Of a DNA stretch of 5,771 nt, positions 1 through 4,914 are shown piece by piece. Under the pieces are notes generated by a model that saw nothing but the letters and a program-made list of their open reading frames with translations, was not told the origin of the DNA and made no database searches. A program made the position numbers and the translations under genes. The stretch is from an uncultured Rhodospirillales bacterium (GTDB lineage: Bacteria > Pseudomonadota > Alphaproteobacteria > Rhodospirillales > Defluviicoccaceae). Location of the stretch: the NCBI GenBank assembly GCA_937127205.1, contig CAKZLS010000490.1, positions 1-5,771 on the forward strand. The letters run 5' to 3'. Each line of letters opens with the position of its first letter. Positions within the stretch are counted from its first letter, which is position 1.

Positions 1-51
1 TGGATGACCGGCCAGACGATCCTGGTCAATGGCGGCTACACGACGAAGTAG
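1..51 (+). CDS. C-terminal end of a short-chain dehydrogenase/reductase (partial)
   Basis: The window opens inside a gene whose last 16 codons read WMTGQTILVNGGYTTK and end at TAG (49-51). The pattern TGQ-x-[IL]-x-V-[ND]-GGY is the typical C-terminus of classical SDR enzymes of the FabG/3-oxoacyl-ACP reductase type, which are cytosolic NAD(P)H-dependent oxidoreductases. The Rossmann fold, the Tyr-x3-Lys active site and any substrate clue lie outside the window, so only family membership can be stated. The gene runs in the same direction as the next one but is separated from it by about 156 bp containing a promoter, so the two are probably independent. Confidence 0.75.
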   Translation, partial: WMTGQTILVNGGYTTK

Positions 52-59
52 GCGGGCCC

Positions 60-86
60 GCCGGCGAAATCGTCAGGTCCGCCGGC
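60..86 (+). terminator. Inverted repeat after the SDR gene, weak terminator candidate
   Basis: GCCGGCG (60-66) pairs perfectly with CGCCGGC (80-86) across a 13-nt loop, starting 8 bp after the SDR stop codon. Position and GC content suit a transcription terminator, but no run of T follows, so intrinsic termination is unproven. It overlaps a 10-bp perfect palindrome GCGGGCCCGC at 52-61. Confidence 0.3.
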
Positions 87-127
87 TTGGTTGGCACGAC
101 CCTGCAGCGAAACCGCCGAGCGAGGTC

Positions 128-152
128 GGAACGAATTGATCTTCATTCCGTT
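128..152 (+). promoter_or_regulatory. EcfG-type (general stress response) promoter
   Basis: GGAAC at 128-132 is followed by exactly 16 nt and then CGTT at 149-152. This matches at every position the consensus known for alphaproteobacterial EcfG/SigT/RpoE2 sigma factors (GGAAC-N16/17-CGTT), which are freed by the PhyR-NepR partner switch under general stress. Transcription would begin near 158-160, giving a leader of about 50 nt before the lipoprotein start at 208. The match is seen directly. Use by EcfG is inferred and depends on the host being an alphaproteobacterium. Confidence 0.65.
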
Positions 153-194
153 ATATTCATGTTGCCTGCTCGGTACCCTTCGAAACATCCTATA

Positions 195-210
195 GGGAGA
201 AAACGTTATT
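195..210 (+). promoter_or_regulatory. Ribosome binding site that decides an ATT start codon
   Basis: GGGAGA (195-200) lies 7 nt before ATT at 208-210. The frame upstream is closed by TAG at 193-195, so the start must lie within a few codons. ATT is the only codon here with both a suitable Shine-Dalgarno distance and a complete signal peptide after it. Confidence 0.55.
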
Positions 211-489
211 AATTTTAAGGCGATAACCGTTTGTTTAGCGGTGCTCGCGCTCGGCGCCTGCACCGTTTATGAAGAAGCACCGAAATCACATCACCAGTCG
301 GGACATAGCCAACCGGCACACAGCCAGTCGGGACATCATCAGTCGGAGCACCACCAGAGCAATAAAAAACATGCGAACACGCCAACCTACAAGCAGACAT
401 ACGGTGGCGATCCTGGTACGGCGAACATGACGAAGTGTTCCGACGGCAAGTTGCGCGAGGACTGCAGCTACGCACCCAAGGGATACTGA
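208..489 (+). CDS. Histidine-rich outer-membrane lipoprotein with pentapeptide repeats, probable ATT start
   Basis: The predicted 93-residue product has a lipoprotein signal peptide: a short N-region with one Lys, a hydrophobic core (VCLAVLA) and the lipobox LGAC, with the lipidated Cys at residue 18. Thr at +2 favours the outer membrane. No ATG, GTG or TTG lies between the in-frame stop TAG (193-195) and the GTG at 241, and that GTG would leave only six residues before the Cys. ATT at 208 has AGGGAGA (194-200) at good spacing and restores a complete signal peptide, so I choose it. Residues 28-52 are five tandem H-[HS]-Q-[SP]-x units, followed by a polar tail with two further Cys (KCSDGKLREDC). 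Metal or proton binding by the His cluster is a guess. I do not recognise the family. The EcfG-like promoter upstream suggests stress-induced expression. Confidence 0.7.
   Translation: MNFKAITVCLAVLALGACTVYEEAPKSHHQSGHSQPAHSQSGHHQSEHHQSNKKHANTPTYKQTYGGDPGTANMTKCSDGKLREDCSYAPKGY
289..363 (+). repeat. Five tandem 15-bp units encoding H-[HS]-Q-[SP]-x
   Basis: Five consecutive in-frame 15-bp units encode HHQSG, HSQPA, HSQSG, HHQSE and HHQSN. At DNA level the 13-mer CCAGTCGGGACAT occurs at 294-306 and again at 324-336, with a degenerate CAGTCGGA copy at 340-347. Protein periodicity is kept better than DNA identity, which suggests old slippage duplication followed by selection on the peptide. Confidence 0.85.
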
Positions 490-523
490 CCGGCCGGCGG
501 CGGCTCAGGGGAGGCCCGTCATC

Positions 524-564
524 GGAAAAAGGTAACGCCCCGGTTGGTCTCCTTTTTCCAACCG
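524..564 (+). promoter_or_regulatory. Two mutually exclusive leader hairpins before the DUF1311 gene
   Basis: GGAAAAAGG (524-532) is perfectly complementary to CCTTTTTCC (551-559), a 9-bp stem with an 18-nt loop. Overlapping it, CGGTTGG (541-547) is perfectly complementary to CCAACCG (558-564), a 7-bp stem with a 10-nt loop. The two share bases and cannot form together in full. The second ends immediately before the Shine-Dalgarno sequence GAAGGA of the gene at 580. The pairing is seen directly. A switching or attenuation role is inference, and one stem may simply end the upstream lipoprotein transcript. Confidence 0.4.
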
Positions 565-579
565 AGAAGGACGAACGCG

Positions 580-975
580 ATGAAGATCCTGTTTGCGACG
601 TTGGCGATGTTCGGGTTCATGCTCAGCGCGGCGAACGCTCAAAGCGTCGACTGCGCGAACGCCACCACCCAAGCGGCGATGACCGTGTGTGCGGAGCGCA
701 GCTTTAAGGCGGCGGATGCCGAGCTGAATATCACCTATAAAGCTCTGACGCAGAAGGTCACGGAGCCGGGATTGGCGAACCTGAGATCCGCTCAGCGCGC
801 CTGGATCGCCTACCGCGACGCTCAATGCGCCTTCGAAAGCGCGGGAACCGAGGACGGCAGCGTTCAGGCTATGGTGATTTCGGTATGTCGCGAAGATCTG
901 ACGCGCGAGCAGAACAGCCGGCTGGCGGGACAACTCACCTGTGAAGAGGGAGATCTCTCGTGCGGCGGTCAATAG
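580..975 (+). CDS. Secreted DUF1311 / LprI-family protein
   Basis: The 131-residue product begins with a Sec signal peptide, probably cleaved after ANA at residue 20. The mature part carries the DUF1311/LprI hallmarks: DCANATTQAAMTVC (24-37), AWIAYRDAQCAFE (74-86), and a C-terminal CREDLTREQNSRL (103-115) with the spaced Thr, Arg and Leu typical of the family. Cys 25, 37, 83 and 103 are likely disulfide partners, and a further pair (121 and 128) lies in the tail. Mycobacterial LprI inhibits lysozyme, but most proteobacterial members have no known function, so inhibition is only a possibility here. ATG 580 follows GAGAAGGA at 564-571. It is the first gene of a close cluster, with the receptor-like gene beginning 26 bp after its stop. 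Confidence 0.85.
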   Translation: MKILFATLAMFGFMLSAANAQSVDCANATTQAAMTVCAERSFKAADAELNITYKALTQKVTEPGLANLRSAQRAWIAYRDAQCAFESAGTEDGSVQAMVISVCREDLTREQNSRLAGQLTCEEGDLSCGGQ

Positions 976-1001
976 CGCAACACTCGATGGGATCTCACCG
1001 A

Positions 1002-2129
1002 ATGAAACGCTCGCTCGGCCTGCTTCCCTGCCGGTGGTTCGTCCGTATCCTGACCATGCTGCTCTTGCAAGGCGCCGTCCTCGCGCCGGCGTTCGCCCAA
1101 GACACGCCTTCCGCTCCGCCGGAGCCAGCCAAAACCCTCAGGGCCGGTGTACATATCAGCCCGCCCTTCGTCATGCCGGCGGATGACGGATATTCGGGCA
1201 TGGCAATCGACCTGTGGAACACTCTCGCCGCGGAACACGGGGTCGAGACCGAATTCGTCGAGTATCCCACGGTTCGCGCTCTGGTCGACGCCGCGAGCAC
1301 GGGAGAAATCGATGTCGCGGTGACAAACCTGACCGTCACCAAGAAACGCGCCGAGCGTATAGACTTCACGCACCCCTGGTACGATGCCGGTCTTCAGATC
1401 ATGATCAGCGACGTACCTCGGATCGGGTTCGACAGCGTCTTGCAAGGCCTGGCGGATACCGGTCATTTGCGCATTTACGCCTGGATCGCCGGTATCGTCT
1501 TCGCCGCCACGCTGCTTCTCACCCTGTTCGATCGCCGGTTCGACCCGGCCTTTCCCAAGCGATGGCGCGATGGCGTGGCCGAGAGCTTCTACACGGTTAT
1601 GTCGGTCGCAACGTCCGGCAAGCCGCCGTCGCGCACGAAACTATTCGGATGGGTTGGGCGCATCTGGGCGGCGCTGTGGCTGGTCTGCGGCGTCGCGGTG
1701 CTGGCCTATGTCACGTCCACGGTGACGAGCGTGATGACGACGATCGCCCTGATCGACCGCATCAGCGGTCTCTCCGACCTCCCGGGTAAGTCAATCGGCG
1801 TCCTGGACGGCAGCACCGCCGAGGAGTTCACGACGGAGACCGGGCTGAGAACGGTGACGTTCCCGAACATGGACGCCGCGACCGAGGCGCTGATAGGTGG
1901 GAAGATCGATGCCGTCGTCGGCGATGCGCCCGTGCTCGACTATTACGCGCACAAAAACCCTGAACGCGATGTTGCGACGGTGGGAGACATCTTCGAGCCG
2001 GACAAGTACGGATTCGGCGTTGCAAACGGCAGTCCGCTCACGCGGCCGTTGACGATCGTGCTTCTTGGCGCCGAGGAGGCCGGGCTGATAGAGGAGCTGC
2101 GTACGAAGTATTTCGGCGCGGCACAGTAG
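1002..2129 (+). CDS. Prokaryotic ionotropic glutamate receptor-like protein (split solute-binding domain with inserted channel)
   Basis: The 375-residue product has a signal peptide (residues 1-32, cleavage after AFA), a first solute-binding lobe (about 45-150), a membrane helix (about 158-176), a re-entrant pore-loop region (about 190-210), a second membrane helix (about 219-246) and a second binding lobe (about 255-372). This is the GluR0 layout. Ligand residues typical of amino-acid-binding members are present: Arg116 in LTVTKKR for the alpha-carboxylate, Ser271-Thr272 after GVLDG, and Asp308 in VVGDAP for the alpha-amino group. The pore loop reads VATSGK (202-207) where GluR0 and potassium channels have TVGYGD, so K+ selectivity is not supported. 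AYVTSTVTSVMTT (235-247) occupies the place of the eukaryotic SYTANLAAF gate. A GTG at 960 with a good Shine-Dalgarno is an alternative start that would overlap the preceding gene and lengthen the N-region. I prefer ATG 1002. Confidence 0.8.
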   Translation: MKRSLGLLPCRWFVRILTMLLLQGAVLAPAFAQDTPSAPPEPAKTLRAGVHISPPFVMPADDGYSGMAIDLWNTLAAEHGVETEFVEYPTVRALVDAASTGEIDVAVTNLTVTKKRAERIDFTHPWYDAGLQIMISDVPRIGFDSVLQGLADTGHLRIYAWIAGIVFAATLLLTLFDRRFDPAFPKRWRDGVAESFYTVMSVATSGKPPSRTKLFGWVGRIWAALWLVCGVAVLAYVTSTVTSVMTTIALIDRISGLSDLPGKSIGVLDGSTAEEFTTETGLRTVTFPNMDAATEALIGGKIDAVVGDAPVLDYYAHKNPERDVATVGDIFEPDKYGFGVANGSPLTRPLTIVLLGAEEAGLIEELRTKYFGAAQ

Positions 2130-2142
2130 CCGGCATAAGAGC

Positions 2143-2733
2143 TTGGAGCACACGACCCCCGATCCGGCTGCCTTCTTACACGTCCGGATCATCATCGGTG
2201 TTGTCACCGGCCTCGCCATCGCGCGGGTGCTTACCGGGCTTGCGCATTTCGCGCAAGCGCCGGAGCGGCGGCGCGCTTACGGCGTCCACATCGCCTGGTC
2301 GCTCGTGCTGCTGCTGATGATCGTTCATTTCTGGTGGTTCGAGTTCTCTCTCGCACACGTTAGCCACTGGACTTTCGAGACCTATGCTTTCGTGATCTTC
2401 TACGCCGCGCTGTATTTCTTCACCGCCGCCATCCTGTTCCCCGAACGGCTCGACGGGTACGCAGACTTCGCGGCGTATTTCCATGATCGCCGGCCTTGGT
2501 TCTTCGGAGCGCTTATCGCTCTACTGGCGGTCGACCTGGTGGACACGGCGCTGAAGGGGATGGACCACTTCCGATCCCTCGGCATCGCCTATCCCATCCG
2601 GCACGGCGTACTGATCCTGTTGGCCCTGATCGCGATCCCCATCGGCGACAGGCGCTACCACATCGCCTTCGTCGCCCTTGCCTTGGTGACCCAGGTCTGG
2701 TGGATTGCCGTCCGGTACAACATTTTGGATTGA
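2143..2733 (+). CDS. Unrecognised six-helix integral membrane protein
   Basis: The 196-residue product starts at TTG 2143, 13 bp after the receptor-like gene. No ATG or GTG lies nearby in frame (first internal Met at residue 59), and the frame is closed at 2089-2091. Six hydrophobic segments are visible at roughly residues 14-36, 48-68, 78-99, 119-137, 150-168 and 172-192. Aromatic residues cluster in the HFWWFEF turn (62-68) and in QVWWIAVRY (184-192), and charged residues in the loops (ERRR at 41-44, HDRR at 114-117) mark likely cytoplasmic faces. No catalytic motif or family signature is recognisable. Tight spacing and shared strand suggest cotranscription with the upstream receptor-like gene, so an accessory role is possible but unsupported. 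The ribosome binding site is weak, which would fit translational coupling. Confidence 0.75.
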   Translation: MEHTTPDPAAFLHVRIIIGVVTGLAIARVLTGLAHFAQAPERRRAYGVHIAWSLVLLLMIVHFWWFEFSLAHVSHWTFETYAFVIFYAALYFFTAAILFPERLDGYADFAAYFHDRRPWFFGALIALLAVDLVDTALKGMDHFRSLGIAYPIRHGVLILLALIAIPIGDRRYHIAFVALALVTQVWWIAVRYNILD

Positions 2734-2831
2734 TGTTTGTGGAATAAGAACGAACCCGCAACCCAGTCTCCGCTGCTCACGCGTCCCCTCATCCCAAACT
2801 CCTTGCCGGAAGCCTGGATATCACGCCACAA

Positions 2832-2845
2832 TGGATCTTGATCAA
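2832..2845. promoter_or_regulatory. FNR/FixK-like palindrome upstream of the cytochrome gene
   Basis: TGGAT-CTTG-ATCAA matches the FNR consensus TTGAT-N4-ATCAA at 9 of 10 fixed positions. It lies 20 bp before the GTG start of the diheme cytochrome, a gene class often under oxygen control. The spacing argues against classical activation, because a site centred 41.5 bp upstream of transcription would place the RNA start inside the coding sequence. Chance occurrence or a repressor site are the alternatives. Confidence 0.2.
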
Positions 2846-2865
2846 TTGCCCTTGGTATCGAAACC

Positions 2866-3375
2866 GTGGCCGTTACATCTTCAGCCGTCCTCTTCTTTTT
2901 GCTTGTCCTAGCGCTGATCGGCGGCCCGGCGGCGCAGGCCCAAACCATCGATCCGCACGCGCTCTATGAACAACGCTGCTCCGGGTGCCACCTGCCGCAC
3001 GCGGGCGACTTCGCGCGCGACACCCTCGAACGCGCCGGCAACAAGATCGTGGTGCGCGGCACGGGCAAGGAGCTGCGATCCTTTCTGGCCCGCGGACACG
3101 GCAAACTGTCCCCCGCCGAGATCGATGTGATGGTGGATCACCTCACGTTCATTGTCGACGCGGGGGCGCTGTTCCGGGAGAAGTGCTTCATTTGCCACGG
3201 CCGAGCCGTGGTGTTTGCCCGCAGCGAACTGGTGCTCCGCGACGGCACGCTTTACGGCCGCTACTCGCGGCGCGAAACCGCTCCTTTCATGGAAAATCAC
3301 GGCCGGCTGACCGGCGATCAAGTGGACACGGTCGTGACCATGCTGAGGGATCAGCTGGCTGGAAGCTTACGCTGA
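2866..3375 (+). CDS. Periplasmic diheme cytochrome c
   Basis: The 169-residue product has a signal peptide (residues 1-25, cleavage after AQA) and two covalent heme-binding motifs, CSGCH (38-42) and CFICH (107-111). It would be matured in the periplasm by the cytochrome c assembly system and act as an electron carrier. The two halves look like a duplication: GHGKLSPAEIDVMVDHL (77-93) aligns with NHGRLTGDQVDTVVTML (144-160). In both, a His (78 and 145) sits 34-36 residues after the heme-motif His, so His rather than Met is the probable distal ligand. Met142 remains an alternative in the second domain. GTG 2866 is chosen because the frame is closed at 2839-2841, no other usual start is present, and this start gives a full signal peptide. 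The Shine-Dalgarno is poor. Redox partner unknown. Confidence 0.85.
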   Translation: MAVTSSAVLFFLLVLALIGGPAAQAQTIDPHALYEQRCSGCHLPHAGDFARDTLERAGNKIVVRGTGKELRSFLARGHGKLSPAEIDVMVDHLTFIVDAGALFREKCFICHGRAVVFARSELVLRDGTLYGRYSRRETAPFMENHGRLTGDQVDTVVTMLRDQLAGSLR

Positions 3376-3660
3376 CTAAAACGCGTCCGGCCAAGCCTGT
3401 GCGGCATGTCGAATTCGCAGCACTTCCACCCGTTCTCGAATGCGATAAACCGCGATGTACGGCGTGTCGACAATGATGAGTTCCCGCGTATCCTCGACCC
3501 TGCCGATCCGGCCGATGCCGGGATAAAATGCCAAGCCAGAGACCTGTTCCACGATGCGGCGGATGGTCCGTTCCGCTGCCGGAGGATCATCTTGGGCGAT
3601 GTAATCGCCAATGTCATCGAGATTGCGGCGGGCGCGCTGTGTCCAGACGACATCATCCAT
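3376..3660 (-). CDS. ParE/RelE-superfamily toxin of a type II toxin-antitoxin pair
   Basis: The 94-residue product matches the ParE pattern in order: WTQRARRNLDDIGDYIAQDD (6-25) for the N-terminal helical hairpin, a central IVEQVSGLAFYPGIGR (36-51) with the usual P-x-x-GR, then the beta-strand run ELIIVDTPYIAVYRI (60-74), and VEVLRIRHAAQAWP (78-91), the [VI]-x-[VIL]-x-x-[IV]-x-H-x-A-x-x-[WY]-P ending. ParE toxins poison DNA gyrase, while RelE relatives cut mRNA. The sequence looks closer to ParE, but the target cannot be proven. Its ATG overlaps the antitoxin end by 8 nt, suggesting translational coupling. The toxin stop codon (3376-3378) abuts the cytochrome stop codon (3373-3375), so the genes converge with no gap. 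No frameshift or truncation is visible. Confidence 0.85.
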   Translation of the reverse strand: MDDVVWTQRARRNLDDIGDYIAQDDPPAAERTIRRIVEQVSGLAFYPGIGRIGRVEDTRELIIVDTPYIAVYRIRERVEVLRIRHAAQAWPDAF

Positions 3661-3835
3661 GCGGGACGTATTTGCGGATGGTCGCTTTTAATTCTTCCGC
3701 AGTAGCAAAATCCCCGGTGTCCGCTTCCTTGATCGCGTCACGGGTCTGCGCGTCGTGCCATGCCTGAACATCCGCGCGCGCCTCCGCAACAACGGGTTTC
3801 GTCGCCTCGTCAAGGGTGAGCGGTTTTTCTTTCAT
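3653..3835 (-). CDS. Short ParD-like antitoxin partner of the ParE toxin
   Basis: The 60-residue product lies immediately upstream of the toxin and overlaps it by 8 nt. Its second half, from Trp25 (AWHDAQTRDAIKEADTG, then DFATAEELKATI), resembles the C-terminal toxin-binding tail of ParD/CopG antitoxins, where W-x(8)-I-x-E-A-D-x-G-x-F-A is common. The N-terminal part is only about 24 residues, shorter than a usual ribbon-helix-helix domain, so DNA binding by this protein is uncertain. I start at ATG 3835, preceded on this strand by GGAG with an 11-nt gap. An upstream ATG at 3877 would add 14 residues (MVTSDYSIIGDVFF) but would place the candidate operator inside the gene. Antitoxin identity rests mainly on position and the tail motif. 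Confidence 0.75.
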   Translation of the reverse strand: MKEKPLTLDEATKPVVAEARADVQAWHDAQTRDAIKEADTGDFATAEELKATIRKYVPHG

Positions 3836-3847
3836 GAAAAAGACATC

Positions 3848-3868
3848 TCCGATTATTGAGTAATCCGA
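3848..3868. promoter_or_regulatory. Candidate operator of the toxin-antitoxin pair
   Basis: TCCGATTA (3848-3855) and TAATCCGA (3861-3868) form an inverted repeat with one mismatched pair around a 5-bp centre TTGAG. It lies 12 bp upstream of the antitoxin start in a locally AT-rich stretch, where autoregulated toxin-antitoxin operons normally carry their operator. Binding is inferred from position and symmetry. I could not assign convincing -35 and -10 boxes on this strand. Confidence 0.45.
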
Positions 3869-4095
3869 TGTTACCATTTTTTCATGTGATCAACACTCCG
3901 ATTTGTCCTCCGTGCAATCATCGCCCCAGAAACGGTCTCGCCTACCAGACGTCCCGCGAGGTCCTTATGCACTTCAGACGGGATGCGCTTCCATTCTAAA
4001 TTTGCCGGTCATCTCTATTCCTCTTTACTGCCATAAGGACGGCTGGGCGTCTCGGAACTTGTTCGGGTGATAAACGACTGAACGGAGATAACACG

Positions 4096-4914
4096 ATGAA
4101 GCTCGCGACCCCTGTTTTTTGGCCCGGCGCGGCAAGAGCGGTCCGCGCCGCCGCCCTGTTGACGTTCGGCCTCATGGTGTGGGCCGCGCCTGTGCAGCGC
4201 GCCGAGGCGCAAATCGCCGCCGGCACGGTCACCTTCAAGAATTCCTGCGCCTACGGCCTCACCCTCTATTCCACCGGACCCGGTCTCGGCCCCCTGGCCG
4301 CCAACGGCTCCACATCGGTCGGCATATCCGCATTCAATCAGGGTGGTCAGAACCTGGTCATCCCCTACCCCAACCTGACCGCCGCCCAGTGTCCCGATTG
4401 CGATGACTGGACGGCGCTTGGCGGCGTGCCGGGCACCGTGCAACGCACGGGCTCCATGTGGATCGGGACCAATGCCAAGTACGCCGCCTCGTGCAACCCG
4501 AACCTCAGCGGGCGCGGCATCTGCGCCCAGCAGAAGAACTGCTGCGGCCCCGGCATGGTCCAGGACGGCACCTTCGGCACCCATTGGGAGTTCACCCCCA
4601 AGGGAACGTCCACCGACGATTTCGTCAACCTCAGCACAAACTTCGGCACCGGTCCGGACTCACCGCCGCACCTCTGCGGACCCGGCGTCGATCCCGACAA
4701 TTGCGTCACCAAGGCCGCCAACATCTTCTTCAACGTGCCCATCGCGTGGTCGTCCAACGAGACATGCTCCTTCACCTCGAAGGCAACGCCGGTAACGGGC
4801 GGGACCTGCCTGAAGGCGGACTGCCCCGATGCCTACCAATTTCCCGAGGACGACAAGCAGGCCTCCTGCCCGGTGGATGCAACACGCGGCTATCTCGTCG
4901 AGTTCTGCCCCTAG
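4096..4914 (+). CDS. Secreted thaumatin-like (PR-5 family) protein
   Basis: The 272-residue product starts at ATG 4096, with GGAG at 4084-4087. It has a signal peptide, probably cut after AEA at residue 38. The mature part follows the thaumatin fold from end to end: GTVTFKNSCAYGLTLY (43-58) for the first strands, SGRGIC (138-143) identical to a plant thaumatin signature, HWEFTPKG (163-170) and DDFVNLS (174-180) for the EF and DFxDxS strands, FFNVPI (211-216) for GFNVPM, and CPDAYQFPEDD (243-253) with YLVEFCP (266-272) at the end. Mature cysteines number 14, against 16 in typical plant members. The plant acidic-cleft Glu is probably Glu165, but the first cleft Asp appears as Asn178. Plant relatives include antifungal and glucan-binding proteins. 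Bacterial function is not established, so glucan binding is only a hypothesis. It sits alone between a minus-strand toxin-antitoxin pair and a non-coding stretch. Confidence 0.85.
   Translation: MKLATPVFWPGAARAVRAAALLTFGLMVWAAPVQRAEAQIAAGTVTFKNSCAYGLTLYSTGPGLGPLAANGSTSVGISAFNQGGQNLVIPYPNLTAAQCPDCDDWTALGGVPGTVQRTGSMWIGTNAKYAASCNPNLSGRGICAQQKNCCGPGMVQDGTFGTHWEFTPKGTSTDDFVNLSTNFGTGPDSPPHLCGPGVDPDNCVTKAANIFFNVPIAWSSNETCSFTSKATPVTGGTCLKADCPDAYQFPEDDKQASCPVDATRGYLVEFCP

Noticed and set aside
289..363. CRISPR-like or satellite repeat
   Set aside because: The repeats are in frame, contiguous, 15 bp, without spacers, and lie inside a lipoprotein gene.
505..972. Long minus-strand open frame opposite the DUF1311 gene
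   Set aside because: It is an antisense shadow of a recognisable family gene in high-GC DNA, with no domain and Arg-rich composition.
1596..1640. Potassium channel identity for the receptor-like protein
   Set aside because: The pore-loop region lacks TVGYG and shows VATSGK, so a K+ channel label would overstate the evidence.
3872..4006. A minus-strand frame of about 43 residues upstream of the antitoxin (segment HKDLAGRLVGETVSG)
   Set aside because: No usual start except an internal GTG, no clear ribosome binding site, and no family resemblance. It could be a gene remnant but cannot be supported.
4054..4081. GGAACTT resembling an extracytoplasmic sigma -35 box upstream of the thaumatin-like gene
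   Set aside because: The only spaced -10 options (CGAC at 4075-4078 or GACTGA at 4076-4081) would start RNA at or after the Shine-Dalgarno (4084-4087), so the ribosome binding site would be lost. The EcfG -10 also matches at only 2 of 4 bases.
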